DNA from: Mesaphorura yosii
Taxonomy: Eukaryota; Arthropoda; Collembola; Poduromorpha; Tullbergiidae
Reading direction: 5' to 3'
Assembly (NCBI GenBank): GCA_009869945.1
Contig: WIXG01000671.1
Span: 1-27,593 of the forward strand
DNA: 27,593 nt
In this document: positions 1 through 9,600 of the stretch, piece after piece
Numbering within the stretch: the first letter of the stretch is position 1
Layout of the letters: each line of letters opens with the position of its first letter
The notes under the pieces: generated by a model
The model's database searches: none
Seen by the model: the letters and a program-made list of their open reading frames with translations, nothing else
Told to the model about the DNA's origin: nothing
Program-made: the position numbers and the translations under genes

Positions 1-17
1 CCCCCCCCCCCCCCCCC

Positions 18-166
18 GAAGACATTTTCCTCCGGTTTGCGTTCTCGGAGGCGCCCACTTCCGTCTCGAGTTAAGCCTGATGAAAAGGATCGACCTGCAG
101 ACCGACTACAACTTCACCATCGCTTGGCGACCTTGGACCTCTTGCGCAGCAAAGCCAAACACCTGA
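18..166 (+). CDS. Possible 3' end of an upstream gene (partial)
   Basis: A frame stays open from the C-run at the window edge to a TGA at 164-166. Its translation looks protein-like, with a stretch near the end containing LQTDYNFTIAW. An AATAAA at 315-320 lies about 150 bases past the stop and could be its polyadenylation signal. I do not recognise the family. The open stretch is only about 49 codons, so chance is a real alternative. Confidence 0.25.
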
Positions 167-314
167 GTCCACTAATACAATGGAGCTGTTAACGACTCTC
201 GTCTCCACTCATTATTCTTCACCAACGTTGATTTCAGCTGGTGATTAATAGAACAAATTACCGGGCCAGCGTCTGGAATTTCAATTCCATAGCATCGTTG
301 TCGAGAAGGAAAGG

Positions 315-320
315 AATAAA
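315..320 (+). promoter_or_regulatory. AATAAA, possible polyadenylation signal of the upstream gene
   Basis: This is an exact AATAAA between the stop at 166 and the next gene start at 485. It is useful only if the frame ending at 166 is real. Confidence 0.25.
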
Positions 321-484
321 ATGCAGATGAGACCCATTTCGATCAATTGTCATTCTTTGTGTTGTCTCGGGAGAACAAAGGCGCAAATTGCCTCAGATTG
401 CTTAATGGGCAGGTGCCACTCCTACCTGCTCCTTTTCCCTTCCTCAGCACTTCCTCCACACATGCAGTCTTCACGCACGAAGCG

Positions 485-2008
485 ATGGACGCTCACCCGA
501 AACTCCGCCTGCGCCAGTGCGGGGTGCACTCCGTTCTCCGGCTCTTCGTGCCCTCGGGCGTCTTCCTCAACTTCTTCCTCGCCGAGCTGCCGGGCTTCGT
601 GTCTGCGTGGATGCCGGTCTATTTCCAGGCTCAGCTGGACGACCCGCGCACCTTCGGCCTCCTCGCGCAGTTTCAGTTCCTCGACATCATACTCCAGATC
701 GTAGAGGGCGGCGTCGGCGCCTCGCTCTTCTCCACCATCGGCCGCCACTACGAGACTGACCGGGGGCAGGCGATGCGGCTCCTGGCGCTGGCTCTCGGCG
801 TCGTAGTGGGAGTGGGCGCCGGGCTGGCCGGGATGCTCCTAGCCCTCACTCCGGCCTACATCCGCCTTACCTCTACGCCGCCCGCCCTCGCGACCCTCAC
901 GACGAGCGTCCTGCGCACGCGGGCGTGGACGCTCCCGCTGACCCTGAGCACGCGGATCCTTACGACGTACATGTACATCTCCACCTCGCCCTGGCTCGTG
1001 GTCTTCCGGAGCCTGCAGCTCTTCCTCTCCCTCGCCCTCAACTTCCTCGCCTTCGGGCCCTGGCGGGGATGGGTAGGGTGGATGGGCACCCGCTGGACCA
1101 TCGCCGACCTGGGCCTTTTCTTCGTCCTCGAGGACTCCATCAATGCACTCCTCACGACCCTCATTTTCTGTGTCATCGAGTGGGCCTGGCTGAGAGAGGC
1201 GTGGTTGGGAGGGGCCGCCTTCGCTGGCTGGGCGCGGCTTTGGGCCAATCTGGCCGAAATCTGTTCCGTCTCCTTCGGTGCGCTGGCTGAGCAGACGCTG
1301 AGTCACGTGGTCTACTTCTGCGTCCTCCTGCGCTTTGTGAACCAGCTGGGCGAGGGGCTGGTGGGCGGCTTTCATCTGCTGACCCTCCTCCTCTGGAGCC
1401 TCTACCTCATCCCGCTCATCACCCTCGCCAACTACGCCAAGGTCTGCGTGGGGGCCTCCTCCTCTAGCGAGAAGGAGTCGAAGGAGGCGCAGAGGGTGGT
1501 AGTGGGGAGGCTGGTTTGGAGGGAGCTGCTGCCGTGCACGGTGGCGTGGCTGGCTCTGCTCGCGCCCGTGGCGTGGCTCACTCACGGCCCCCTGATAGCC
1601 TACCTGACTCGATCGGCCTCTTCCGATGTCCGCTCCTCTGCTCTGGCGCTCTTCCGGGACTACGCGTGGGCGTACTTAATTTTCGGGGCGACAATGATGC
1701 TGGATGCGGTGTTGATTGGGGACGGGCAGACGCTGTGGCTCTTCGGCCGCTGCGTGGCGAGTGTGGTGCTAGTAGACTTGGTGCCGTGGGTCCTCAACAC
1801 GGCAGGGTGGCTGGAGTCTAGCTACTGGCTCGTCATCGGCATGGCCGTGGCCGGAATCGCGGTGGAGTTCGTCGTCACCCTCGCCATATCCCTCCACGTC
1901 TGGAGAACGGAAGGAGGGAGGAGGAGACTGAATGACGAGGACGTGGCGGAGGTGAAGGGGGCGGTCGCCCAAGAGCCAGGATCAGGGCAAGGGAGCAAAC
2001 AAGTCTGA
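485..2008 (+). CDS. Intronless MATE-like multi-pass membrane transporter
   Basis: One uninterrupted frame of 507 residues, very rich in Leu, Val, Ala and Trp, gives about 12 hydrophobic segments separated by short loops. The frame is open further upstream, but the first good ATG is at 485 (context GAAGCGATGG). The two halves look related. Near the start of each, a hydrophobic pair is followed by a glycine-bearing helix (IVEGGVGASLFSTIG in the first half, LGEGLVGGFHLL in the second). The segment TRAWTLPL...LNFLAFG resembles helices 5-6 of MATE/MOP-superfamily exporters. Those are proton- or sodium-driven antiporters of the plasma or vesicle membrane, so substrate export is inferred, not seen. 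The length fits MATE proteins (about 450-570). The lack of introns is unlike the other large genes here. A different MOP-like flippase is the main alternative. Confidence 0.55.
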   Translation: MDAHPKLRLRQCGVHSVLRLFVPSGVFLNFFLAELPGFVSAWMPVYFQAQLDDPRTFGLLAQFQFLDIILQIVEGGVGASLFSTIGRHYETDRGQAMRLLALALGVVVGVGAGLAGMLLALTPAYIRLTSTPPALATLTTSVLRTRAWTLPLTLSTRILTTYMYISTSPWLVVFRSLQLFLSLALNFLAFGPWRGWVGWMGTRWTIADLGLFFVLEDSINALLTTLIFCVIEWAWLREAWLGGAAFAGWARLWANLAEICSVSFGALAEQTLSHVVYFCVLLRFVNQLGEGLVGGFHLLTLLLWSLYLIPLITLANYAKVCVGASSSSEKESKEAQRVVVGRLVWRELLPCTVAWLALLAPVAWLTHGPLIAYLTRSASSDVRSSALALFRDYAWAYLIFGATMMLDAVLIGDGQTLWLFGRCVASVVLVDLVPWVLNTAGWLESSYWLVIGMAVAGIAVEFVVTLAISLHVWRTEGGRRRLNDEDVAEVKGAVAQEPGSGQGSKQV

Positions 2009-2071
2009 GGGAGTGTGGCAACCGGAAGTCTCCTTCAGTTCAGAAATGGGTCGAAGGTCCCTAACCCAACC

Positions 2072-2091
2072 GTTAGGTTAGGTTAGGCGTT
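2072..2091 (+). repeat. Short interstitial GTTAG run
   Basis: About three copies of GTTAG stand in a row. This matches the arthropod telomere unit TTAGG but is far too short to be a telomere. A similar short run on the other strand lies near 5690-5708. Confidence 0.4.
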
Positions 2092-2114
2092 AAGTTTAAT
2101 TGGTCATGGTACAG

Positions 2115-2120
2115 AATAAA
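2115..2120 (+). promoter_or_regulatory. Polyadenylation signal of the MATE-like gene
   Basis: AATAAA lies 107 bases past the stop at 2008. A reverse-strand AATAAA at 2132-2137 serves the convergent gene, which supports a tail-to-tail arrangement. Confidence 0.5.
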
Positions 2121-2131
2121 CTGGCATGCGC

Positions 2132-2137
2132 TTTTAT
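2132..2137 (-). promoter_or_regulatory. Polyadenylation signal of the cysteine-rich unit 1
   Basis: This is a reverse-complement AATAAA. It lies about 30 bases after the TAA at 2166-2168 that ends the cysteine-rich frame, a normal distance for a cleavage signal. Confidence 0.45.
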
Positions 2138-2165
2138 TCCAAGTGAACTACTTTACGTGCGGTCT

Positions 2166-3088
2166 TTATTCTTCGCGAGCGTAGTAAATGCAAGTAAAGT
2201 ACAGATCCTCGGGAGGCTCGTCTTCTTCGGGACACTCCTCGACGCAACCAGCGATCGCCCCCTTGCAGGTATGTGCCCCACAAGCTGCCTTAGTCGCACA
2301 CATCTCCTGGCAGTGGTCGCCGGTGTAGCACCACTGCCCACCGGTTTCACTGCAGTAGCGCAAGCACCTGTTCCCGTCTGCCGCCCACTTCACGCGTCCA
2401 GCACAGCAGGTCGCCCCGCGGGACGCAGGTGGGTTGGGGGAAGCGGATAGGTCACGAATGGGCAGTAGTCGACACAGTTTACTCCAACTCTCTTGCAGGA
2501 GACACACGCGGTTTTGTCGTCACAGAGACCCTCCTTTCCTGCAATAAAGATAACTGAAGACATCTGCACTATCTGGGTGACTAAATTAGTGTCTAGTTTT
2601 ACCCTTGCAGCCGGTTCCAGTGTAGCACCAGTCGCCCTTGCTTCCTGAGCAGTAACGCCAGCAGTGTCCGTCGGGATTCGGATTCCCGGACCAGACTTGT
2701 TTGCTGCAGTCAGTGCCCCCTTCCGGGTCCGCGTAATCGTGGACGCGGCAGGAGTCGACGCACCCTCCTCTTCAGGGGCAGAGTCCTCTCTTGGAACTGT
2801 AATAATGATTACGATGTGGTCCGGGCGTCTTTGACGGCGTGTCGCGGACTGCCTTGGGCCTCCGCTCCCGGCTCTTCTTGTTATGTTTCTATTCCAATTG
2901 ATCCCTGTTTCCGAAATTTGTAGGGACTTGTAGGCTCGGCGATAGCCAAGCAAGCACCAACCAACCGCGGCGGCGAGCTATCAGTTAAACCCCAGAATCA
3001 TGAAAAACAGACAACCAAAAAATGTGATCGTGTTTCAACTGTTAGATGAGCTTACAATAATGAGAATCAGTCCGTTCCTCCACCACAT
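2166..3088 (-). CDS. Cysteine-rich, probably secreted protein, tandem unit 1 (model uncertain)
   Basis: Seen: a start exon at 3056-3088 (ATG, 11 codons, hydrophobic end, then GTAAGC); a cysteine module at about 2603-2775; an AG/GT-bounded 64-base intron at 2539-2602; and a last exon from 2538 to a TAA at 2166. Both coding exons carry the same motif, RYCS-x(3)-G-x-WCYTG-x(2)-C, so the protein has at least two related cysteine modules. A hydrophobic stretch after an acceptor near 2969 could complete a signal peptide. Problems: in the module frame a TGA lies just upstream of the first module, so its exon must start late or be broken. In the last exon the frame changes by one base between about 2400 and 2480. 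That is either a 68-base intron (GT near 2463, AG near 2396), a decayed copy or a base error. The family is not recognised and function is unknown. Confidence 0.45.
3056..3088 (-). other. Start exon of unit 1 (signal-peptide type)
   Basis: ATG at 3086-3088 is followed by ten codons ending Leu-Ile-Leu-Ile-Ile and the donor GTAAGC. The aligned exon of unit 2 at 3919-3960 ends in the same way (Ile-Met-Leu-Ile then GTAAGT). The surrounding bases match in both copies, which supports the exon call. Confidence 0.5.
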
Positions 3089-3220
3089 TCCTGGGTTCGC
3101 CTTGAGATACCACACAGTAAGCAGACAATGTCGATGCTGTTCCTACTGCACGCAGCGGGAACTGGACTCGAAATGGAATGTGTCATTGTTGAACACGCAA
3201 GGAACAGATATGTTCCGTCC

Positions 3221-3370
3221 ACTTTCAGAGATTAGAACCGCACAACATGTAAACTGAGCCAAAGTAAATAATCTCTAACAAAAGTCTCACGAGACGATCC
3301 ACAACCTTCTCTTCTCATTTTCCAACTCCGTAATGGCGTGATAGAATTAATTAATAATGTGCTTTCAATC
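3221..3370. repeat. Diverged duplicate block, copy 1
   Basis: This block aligns with 4062-4225 in the same orientation. Shared strings include CTTTCAGAGAT, then AAAGTAAAYAATCTC with ACAAAAGTC, then AATTAATTAAT followed by TGTGC. It sits just upstream of the unit 1 start exon, as copy 2 does for unit 2, so it may hold the shared promoter. Confidence 0.6.
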
Positions 3371-3401
3371 GTTTCAATTGTACGCAAATAATGTCCGGAA
3401 T

Positions 3402-3960
3402 TTATTTATCACTTTTACTGGTTATCGCAGCAAGCGACTCGACTTCGGCGTACGTCGGTGGAAACTCGTACGATGGAGGACCGGGCTCAGGCTCCGGCGT
3501 CGTGTCTGGCGATACGGGGGTCGCAACGACTTGTGATGGTTCCATGTGAATGACTGCGACCGCATTTACAGGCTCGGGGACACGTATGATGGGTTCAGAC
3601 TCTTGCGGAGCAGAAATAGTTAGAGTGACGTGAGCTGGGGCGCTCAGTCGGCGTGACCGCTGCTGGTCAGCTGGCATGTACCTCAGAGCTGGAGTACGAC
3701 CATTTCTGCCACTGACACAGGTCGCGCTGGTGTTGTGAAACTCATGGCGGTGGCGGCGAGCGGGCACGGGTGCACAGGCTTCGGCGTAGTCGTGCGCGTC
3801 TGAAGAAAGTGAGATGCATGCTTGACGGCAGACGTGGAATATGGAGCACACTATCTAACCAGTCAAACGAAAACAATTATTTACCACGTGATTGTACGTA
3901 GCATTATAATGGACTTACAATAAGCATAATCACTCTAAAGAACACGTCCTCCATAGCCAT
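3402..3960 (-). CDS. Tandem unit 2: start exon plus proline-rich PPxY-tail exon (model uncertain)
   Basis: The start exon is at 3919-3960 (ATG, 14 codons, hydrophobic end, donor GTAAGT). The last exon runs to a stop at 3402, most likely from an acceptor near 3800 (TTTCTTCAG). It encodes a short stretch with HDYAEAC, a serine/arginine region, then a proline- and glutamate-rich tail with PPSY and PPTY spaced closely. PPxY motifs in other proteins bind WW domains of Nedd4-type ubiquitin ligases, which suggests a cytoplasmic tail. The AC-GAY-TACGC bases coding HDYA match the first cysteine module of unit 1. An AATAAA overlaps the stop. The phases of the start exon and tail exon do not join directly, so an exon is missing from this model or the copy is broken. 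The family is unknown. Confidence 0.35.
3919..3960 (-). other. Start exon of unit 2 (paralogue of 3056-3088)
   Basis: ATG at 3958-3960, with a second in-frame ATG two codons on, leads into a hydrophobic stretch and the donor GTAAGT. The forward strings CTTACAATAA and CCTCCA are shared at matching places with unit 1. Confidence 0.45.
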
Positions 3961-4061
3961 TTATGGGTTATGGGCAACCGGTGAACTCGACATGGAAGAC
4001 GCTGAAATGCGACGTTAGAAGCTATGCGACTGCGTCGGTGGCTAGACTCCTACTGCTCCTA

Positions 4062-4225
4062 CTCTTTCAGAGATGACCAACGACCGACGTCGGACGGTTT
4101 GAATGAAAGTAAACAATCTCACAACAAAAGTCACCACATGACTGCCTTCTCTCCTCTTCTCCCTGCACGTCATCCATCGGCGCGAACATGGTGTAGTGAA
4201 ATTAATTAATTCTGTGCCTTACATC
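4062..4225. repeat. Diverged duplicate block, copy 2
   Basis: This is the partner of 3221-3370, displaced by about 841-853 bases with small indels. The start exons are displaced by 872 bases, so one duplication of roughly 0.85 kb explains both. Confidence 0.6.
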
Positions 4226-4229
4226 TGCG

Positions 4230-6078
4230 TTTGTGTTTACTTTCCTTCGGCACTCATTTGTGGGTATTCGATTTGCATCTGTGGCTGCCTGTGGAAAATC
4301 AATACAATACAATAGACACCATGCAGCACATTTTACAATAAAAAACTGCTGCATTAATAGCTTCTCGCCTTACACGTACTGTAGCAAGCAATAAACGGTG
4401 TTGCAGGACGTTGTAGCAATGTTGTAGGGGAAAGAAACCAAAAACAAATTGAGCCGAATAGATTTTATTGCTAATTTGCCCAGGATGTCCGCCATGAGTG
4501 CGCTAGACTCGTGTGCCTGCTTCGCCTGAGTTAAGACTAATAATGGCCACCGAGAACTTGGTTACGTGCCTGCCTCCCCTACTTTGAGGACAAGAGTCGC
4601 CGTGAACCTAGTCACGTTTCTTTTCACTCCTACCTATTTCATCTGAGGGCCGGCTGGACCCCGCGAAGGGTATCCAGGTGGGTACGGACTCTGGCGAGGC
4701 TTACAGCTCCTGACGCCACAGTGCCCTCGGATGCCAGAGAGCATCACTTCCACGGTCCCGGTTGCAGACTCAGGTTCTACGACGAAGATAAAAATCTGTT
4801 AAAAAGAAAACATGTTTACCTGTCGCAATCCAAAAAGCTACTGAGGTTAGCCGGGAAGTGCGACTCAAACGGCAGGCTTCGATCCCCTCCAGAATTCTTT
4901 ACTGTCTGGAAGTCATTCATTCGAAAGAGGGGATAGAAATAGGAGGGCAGGAAAACAAAAGGCCCATTTGCTTATTGTTTTCCGTGTGTATTGAACATCG
5001 ATATTAGTGCCTATTTTGAATGAAAAACGAGCTACAATCCAGATTACGTATGAAGGGAAGCATTGGCCGACCAAAGTTTGGACCCGAAGCTTCTGCCGGC
5101 GATAACTCTGGCAATTGCGGCCAGTTTTTACTCATCTGTAGGTCATTTTTAAGCTAGTCCCATGCAGATTCTGAAAATGTAACCTATTTTGCACTATACC
5201 TTCATTCAAGAATAAAACGGCCAATAAAACTCATAAAATCCTGTTTAAATAGGGTTAGGATGGATGAAAATCATGGTTTGATATTTTTCTGAGTCTACAT
5301 CAAAAACCGCGGGTTTCTTGTTTCGAGAGTTTTCCAAAATTACTCTTCATTTTGGAGATTTTGGAGGTCAAAGGGCTGAACTTTGACGCATGTGTTCCTC
5401 TGTGCGGACATCTGTCACCTGCTTGCTTGCATTTGAGTCTGGGAAATCCAAGTAGGCGACGTAATTAAATCTAAAATTAATAATTATTGTACATGCTTCC
5501 ATTCTTTTCATTTCTCCATTTTCTCCTAATTTACTGCATTTCCATTTACTATGAAATTGAAGAACAACGCAGGAAATTCCCACTTGACCATAACCAAGGT
5601 TAAGATTGAAGCTAAGCAAACCTGAGATCGGAAAGAGTTAACAGGAGTTTAAATTTTAGTTTCGTAAGTCAGACTTTCGCGTATTCCTAACTTAATCTAA
5701 CCTAACCCTCAACTCGATTCCATTCAGCTAATTTACAAAATGAAATTTTAGTAAGCCGAACGGAAATTTGTAAAGCTGATAAATCCTGTCCCACTTGACC
5801 ACATCGCCATGCCATTACTTTGACATCACAAAAAACGTAAAGTGGTGACACGCAAGTCATGTCACATCTCGGGGTTCAATTCAAGATCCAGGAAAACAAG
5901 CCACATGTTCCCGATGGGTTACAAACACCCTTATTAGCTCTGTTCCAATCGAACCATTCGGACCCAAAATCCCCGATGAACAGGCACGAATATTTGCAAA
6001 GTTGCTCTTAAAGTGTTTAGTATGAGAATTTAATCGTTGGCAGATATTTGCTGCATCAAAATACGCAATCTTACCCAA
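4230..6078. other. AT-rich spacer, no gene recognised
   Basis: The short frames at 4721-4936 (+) and 5368-5619 (-) have no recognisable domain, biased codon use or splice support. A CTAACCTAACC run lies near 5698-5708. I see no RNA gene, inverted repeat or mobile element here. Confidence 0.5.
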
Positions 6079-6305
6079 ATGTCCCGTATCCTCCTTTTCC
6101 TATTCTATGGGGTTGATTTCAGCCACTCCAATGAAATTGTCGTGTCCCTTCTGTCCGCCATTGCCTCAAATGCTTCGTACGATGAGCGCGTGCGACCCGA
6201 CCACACCGGGCCTCCAACATTGGTCATTGTGACCATTTTCATTCTGAGCATTTCGTCAGTCTCGGAGCTTAACATGGATTTCACCATTGATTTCTATCTG
6301 GCCCA
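6079..6305 (+). CDS. Orphan first exon of a Cys-loop ligand-gated ion channel (partial)
   Basis: ATG at 6079 opens a signal peptide (MSRILLFLFYGVDF). It is followed by the start of a Cys-loop receptor extracellular domain: SYDERVRPDHTGPPTLVIV, then SISSVSELNMDFTIDFYLAQ. This matches the first beta strands of the glycine, histamine and pH-gated chloride channel group (family pattern YDxRVRPxxxGPP...SISSxSExxMDFTxDxYxxQ). A donor follows at once (CCCA|GTGAAAA), where family genes continue with SWxDxRL. Only 345 bases separate this exon from the end of the convergent laminin gene, whose introns are too small to host exons. No further channel exon (TM helices, Cys-loop, IWVPD motif) was found downstream on this strand. 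It is therefore a fragment, a pseudogene or the start of a gene with a very long intron. The subtype is not assigned. Confidence 0.7.
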
Positions 6306-6650
6306 GTGAAAACTGATGAAATCACTTGACTACATGATCTTGCCATGATGAATTAATGAAGAGAACATTAGATTTGACGAAACGTGGTAGGTACCAAAGA
6401 TAAATATGGAGGCAGTTCAAATCTTACGATATTTATTCGGATTTTGTGGAGGGAGAAGAGGGAAGGGAGTTGGCAGTGACACGTGACTACGTTGTGCTTT
6501 GTACTCTAATCTATTTAGGTCATTGGGTTCACCCCACCGGGATCGATCCAAGTCGCTTGGTGCTGAAGTACTGTACAAGGAGTAGACGACAAATTAGCCT
6601 AATTACAAAAGTTGGCACTCGTTTGGTATGATCTGGCACTGGCCCCTCGA
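6306..6650. other. Spacer between the channel exon and the laminin 3' end
   Basis: It holds the laminin polyadenylation signal. An acceptor-like TTTAG at 6514-6518 would join in phase to the channel exon, but it gives only about 20 codons before a stop and does not show the expected WxDxRL continuation. Confidence 0.4.
6432..6437 (-). promoter_or_regulatory. Polyadenylation signal of laminin gamma
   Basis: This is a reverse-strand AATAAA, 213 bases past the laminin stop at 6651-6653. Confidence 0.5.
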
Positions 6651-9600
6651 TCAGGGTTCGAGTCTGTTGGTTCGCCAGCACTTTGTGTCCAAGGGCAGCG
6701 TGTTCCGAATCGCCTCCACGTTTTCCACCTCCTTCCGGAGCACCGCCAGCTCCTCCTCGTACTCCCTCATCCACTTGGCCTGCTCATTCCGGGCAGTCCG
6801 CAGCTCCGCCAGCTTCTCGTCCACCTTGGCGTTGAGGTACTCCCGCTCGATAGCGCCCACTTGTGTCTCTAGCGAGTTTAGCGTACTCGACTCTGCGAAC
6901 CAACAAAAGAAAGTGAGCCAGTGTCAAGGAGGGACCGTCGGAGGGAGGCTGACCGATTTCCGGAAGGTTGTCGAGGGCGAGTTGAATCTCGCGGAGGCTG
7001 TTTAGGGCGCTCTGCACCTTGTCGTGTGTCCCCCGCGCAGTACTCTGCGCCTCGGAGGCGCGGTCGAGGGCTGCTTTGACGCGGGTCTCCTCCTCACCCG
7101 TCCGGCCCTCCGTCACCCCGAGCCGCTCCGCCGACTGGGTGATATGTCCCGAGATGCGCGTGGTGGAGTCGAGGAGGCCGGAGGCGAGCTGTCGCGTGGC
7201 GTCGGTGGACTCGCGCACGGCGGTGGAGTCGTTGCTGGCGCGCTCCGCCACGGCCTTGGCCTCCTCGGCGTCGCTGAGGGCCTTCTTGGCGAGTCGCTGG
7301 GCGCCGTGGAGGCTCCGCTGATTCTCGAGCGAGTCCCTCTCCGCCTCGCGCAGGAGGCGCTGGACCTCGGGGATGCGGGCCTCCGCCTCCGTCGCCCGCG
7401 CCTTGTTCTCGTCCACGTTCCGGTTGAAGTCTAGACAAGGCTCAGTTAGACAAGTGGTACTCCCAAGTTAGATAGTAATTGAGGAGTGTTACCCTGGAGG
7501 GCGGCGTAGATGTCGCTGGCCTCCTGGAAGGTGGCCTCGCTCTGGCTCCGCGCCTCCTCCGCCTCTGCCTTGGCCTTGTCCAGGTCGCCCATGAGGTCCT
7601 CCGCAATCTGCTGGTACTTGACCGCCCCGCCCAGCTCCTCCCGCACGGCCGCCGCCTCGTCCTCGGCCTCCCGCAGGAGCTGCTCCCGCACCCGCACCAG
7701 CTGCTTCACCGCACTCTCAACCTGCAATAATTAAAAATTAATCAGCCTCATTTTGAACTTTCCCCTTCCACCTGAGTTCGTGAGAGTTGGTTTTACCTTC
7801 TCGGCGTCCTGCTTGGCCTGGACGGCCTTGGCCCGGACGGCGTCCAGGTCGACCTCGGGGAGTCGCACTCCGCTCGCGTCCTTGAAGAGGTCAAGGGCAT
7901 CGGTGTACGCCTCCTTCGCCTTGGCCAGGCTCTCCTCCGCCTTCAGTTTGGTGGCGCGCACTTCGTCCTCCAGAATAAGGACCGCCTTGAGGAGCAGCTT
8001 CGCCTCGCCCTTCGCCTCCGTCTGCAGGTTGATCGCCGAGCGCGCAATCTCGTGCGCCGTTGTTGACTTGTTGACTGCGTCGAGGGCTCCGGCCTCGATC
8101 TCGGACGAAGAAGTCTCGTGCGCCTCTGCCAGGAGTCGGGCCTGGCGGGCGAGGTCGGAGAGGGTGGCGCTGGACTGCGACTGGGCGGCCGAGACAGTTT
8201 CCGCCTCGGCGAGAGCCGACTCACCCTCCTGGTCAAGGAGCCGCTGTGCGCGCTTGAGTTCTTCGAGGGCGCCGGCGACGGTGGCCTCGACCTGCGTGAG
8301 GTTGCCGGTGGTCTGACCCGCGGTGGCTGCGCAGGTGCCGACGGTGGTGCTCACGTCGCCCGCGAGCCCCTGGAGCTGCGCGAGGCGACTCCTGAGCTCG
8401 GCAACCTGGTCGACGAAGCTCCGTTCGCCTGGTCGCTGTCCACCGCGGGCGTCCTGCCAGACTTTGTTCACTCGTTCCATGACGCGCTGGAGTTTCTGCT
8501 CAAATTCCTTGTCCGAGACAACGGTGGGGGCGTTGCGGATGTCCTCGAGGAGGCGCTCCATCTCTGCGAGGGTGGCCCGGTGGGTGTTGACGGCGTCGCG
8601 GACGAGGTTGTAACAGTGGGGGCAATCGACACAGCCCAAATGGCGACTGAAACATTAAAGTAGATTATTGTGGCCTTAGCTGGTCGCACACACTCGCGCA
8701 TTTGCTTGACTTGATGCCTCCTCACCTGTGTTTGTTCTCCTTGCAGCGGTCGCATCGGCGTCCCTCCACGTTGTCTCGGCACGCGCACTGCCCGTCCTGA
8801 CAAAACCAAATCACTGATTAGCCACGGCTTTGACCGACTTTGGCTGCTTTGTCTGGACTTACGGGTGAGCACTGGAGGCCGAGGGCGCCGACGGGGTCGC
8901 AGTCGCAGGCGACGCAGCCGTCGACGCCGAAGCCGAACATGTTGGGGCCGCACTCGCGGCAGGCCCTGCCCACGACGCCCGGGCGGCAAGTGCACTGGCC
9001 GCTGAGAGGGTTGCAGGAGGCGTTGATGGCGCCGGTGGGGTCGCAGTCGCAGAAGGTGCAGCCGTTTCCGCTGGCAAGGTCGAAGTAGCCGTCGTCACAG
9101 GCGTCGCACTGGCGGCCCGTCACTGCGGCCTTGCAGGGGCACTGGCCGGTGTTTTGGTTGCAGAAGGCGGTGATGGAGCCGACGGGAGAGCAGAGGCAGG
9201 GCCGGCAGTCGGAGTGCGGTAGCGCCAGGGCGTCTCCGAAGAAGCCCGGCAGACACTTGTCGCACCTGCAAAGCACAGACAAAAGAGGATTCGTGCCTTC
9301 CCTCTCATTTATCATTCGTCATTTGTGAGTCTCACTTTGCCCCGCCGGTGTTGTGGATGCACTTGAGACACTCGCCCGTCGTCCGGTGGCAGTTGCCCAC
9401 CGCGTTGGGGTCGATGTTGCCGTTGCAATCGCAGGGGCGGCACGGCACGCCCGCACCCGGGTCGCCAAAGTAGCCGTCCCCACACACCTCACAGCGCGGT
9501 CCCGCGTAGCTGAGAGTATAAACAAAGAGTTAAATGAAAAAGGTTTGGTCTTGGCTGGATAGACTAATAAGTGGCTCACCCGACAGGGCACTCGAGGCAG

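Noticed and set aside
2072..2091. TTAGG-like run as a telomere or telomere scar
   Set aside because: Only about three units inside a gene-bearing region; chance or a trace interstitial repeat is sufficient.
2760..2800. In-frame TGA near the first cysteine module as a possible selenocysteine codon
   Set aside because: No SECIS-like element was seen, the aligned place in the second module is not cysteine, and a late acceptor or decay explains it more simply.
2390..2953. 187-codon minus-strand frame through the cysteine-rich unit
   Set aside because: It crosses the first cysteine module out of frame. The repeated RYCS/WCYTG motif and the 64-base intron show which frame is coding there. Its upstream part may still contribute the end of the signal peptide.
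4721..4936. 71-codon plus-strand frame
   Set aside because: Short, basic, no domain, no splice or start support.
6650..6675. GGGTTCGAGTC string resembling a tRNA T-loop
   Set aside because: It is within the last coding exon of laminin and lacks the other arms of a tRNA.
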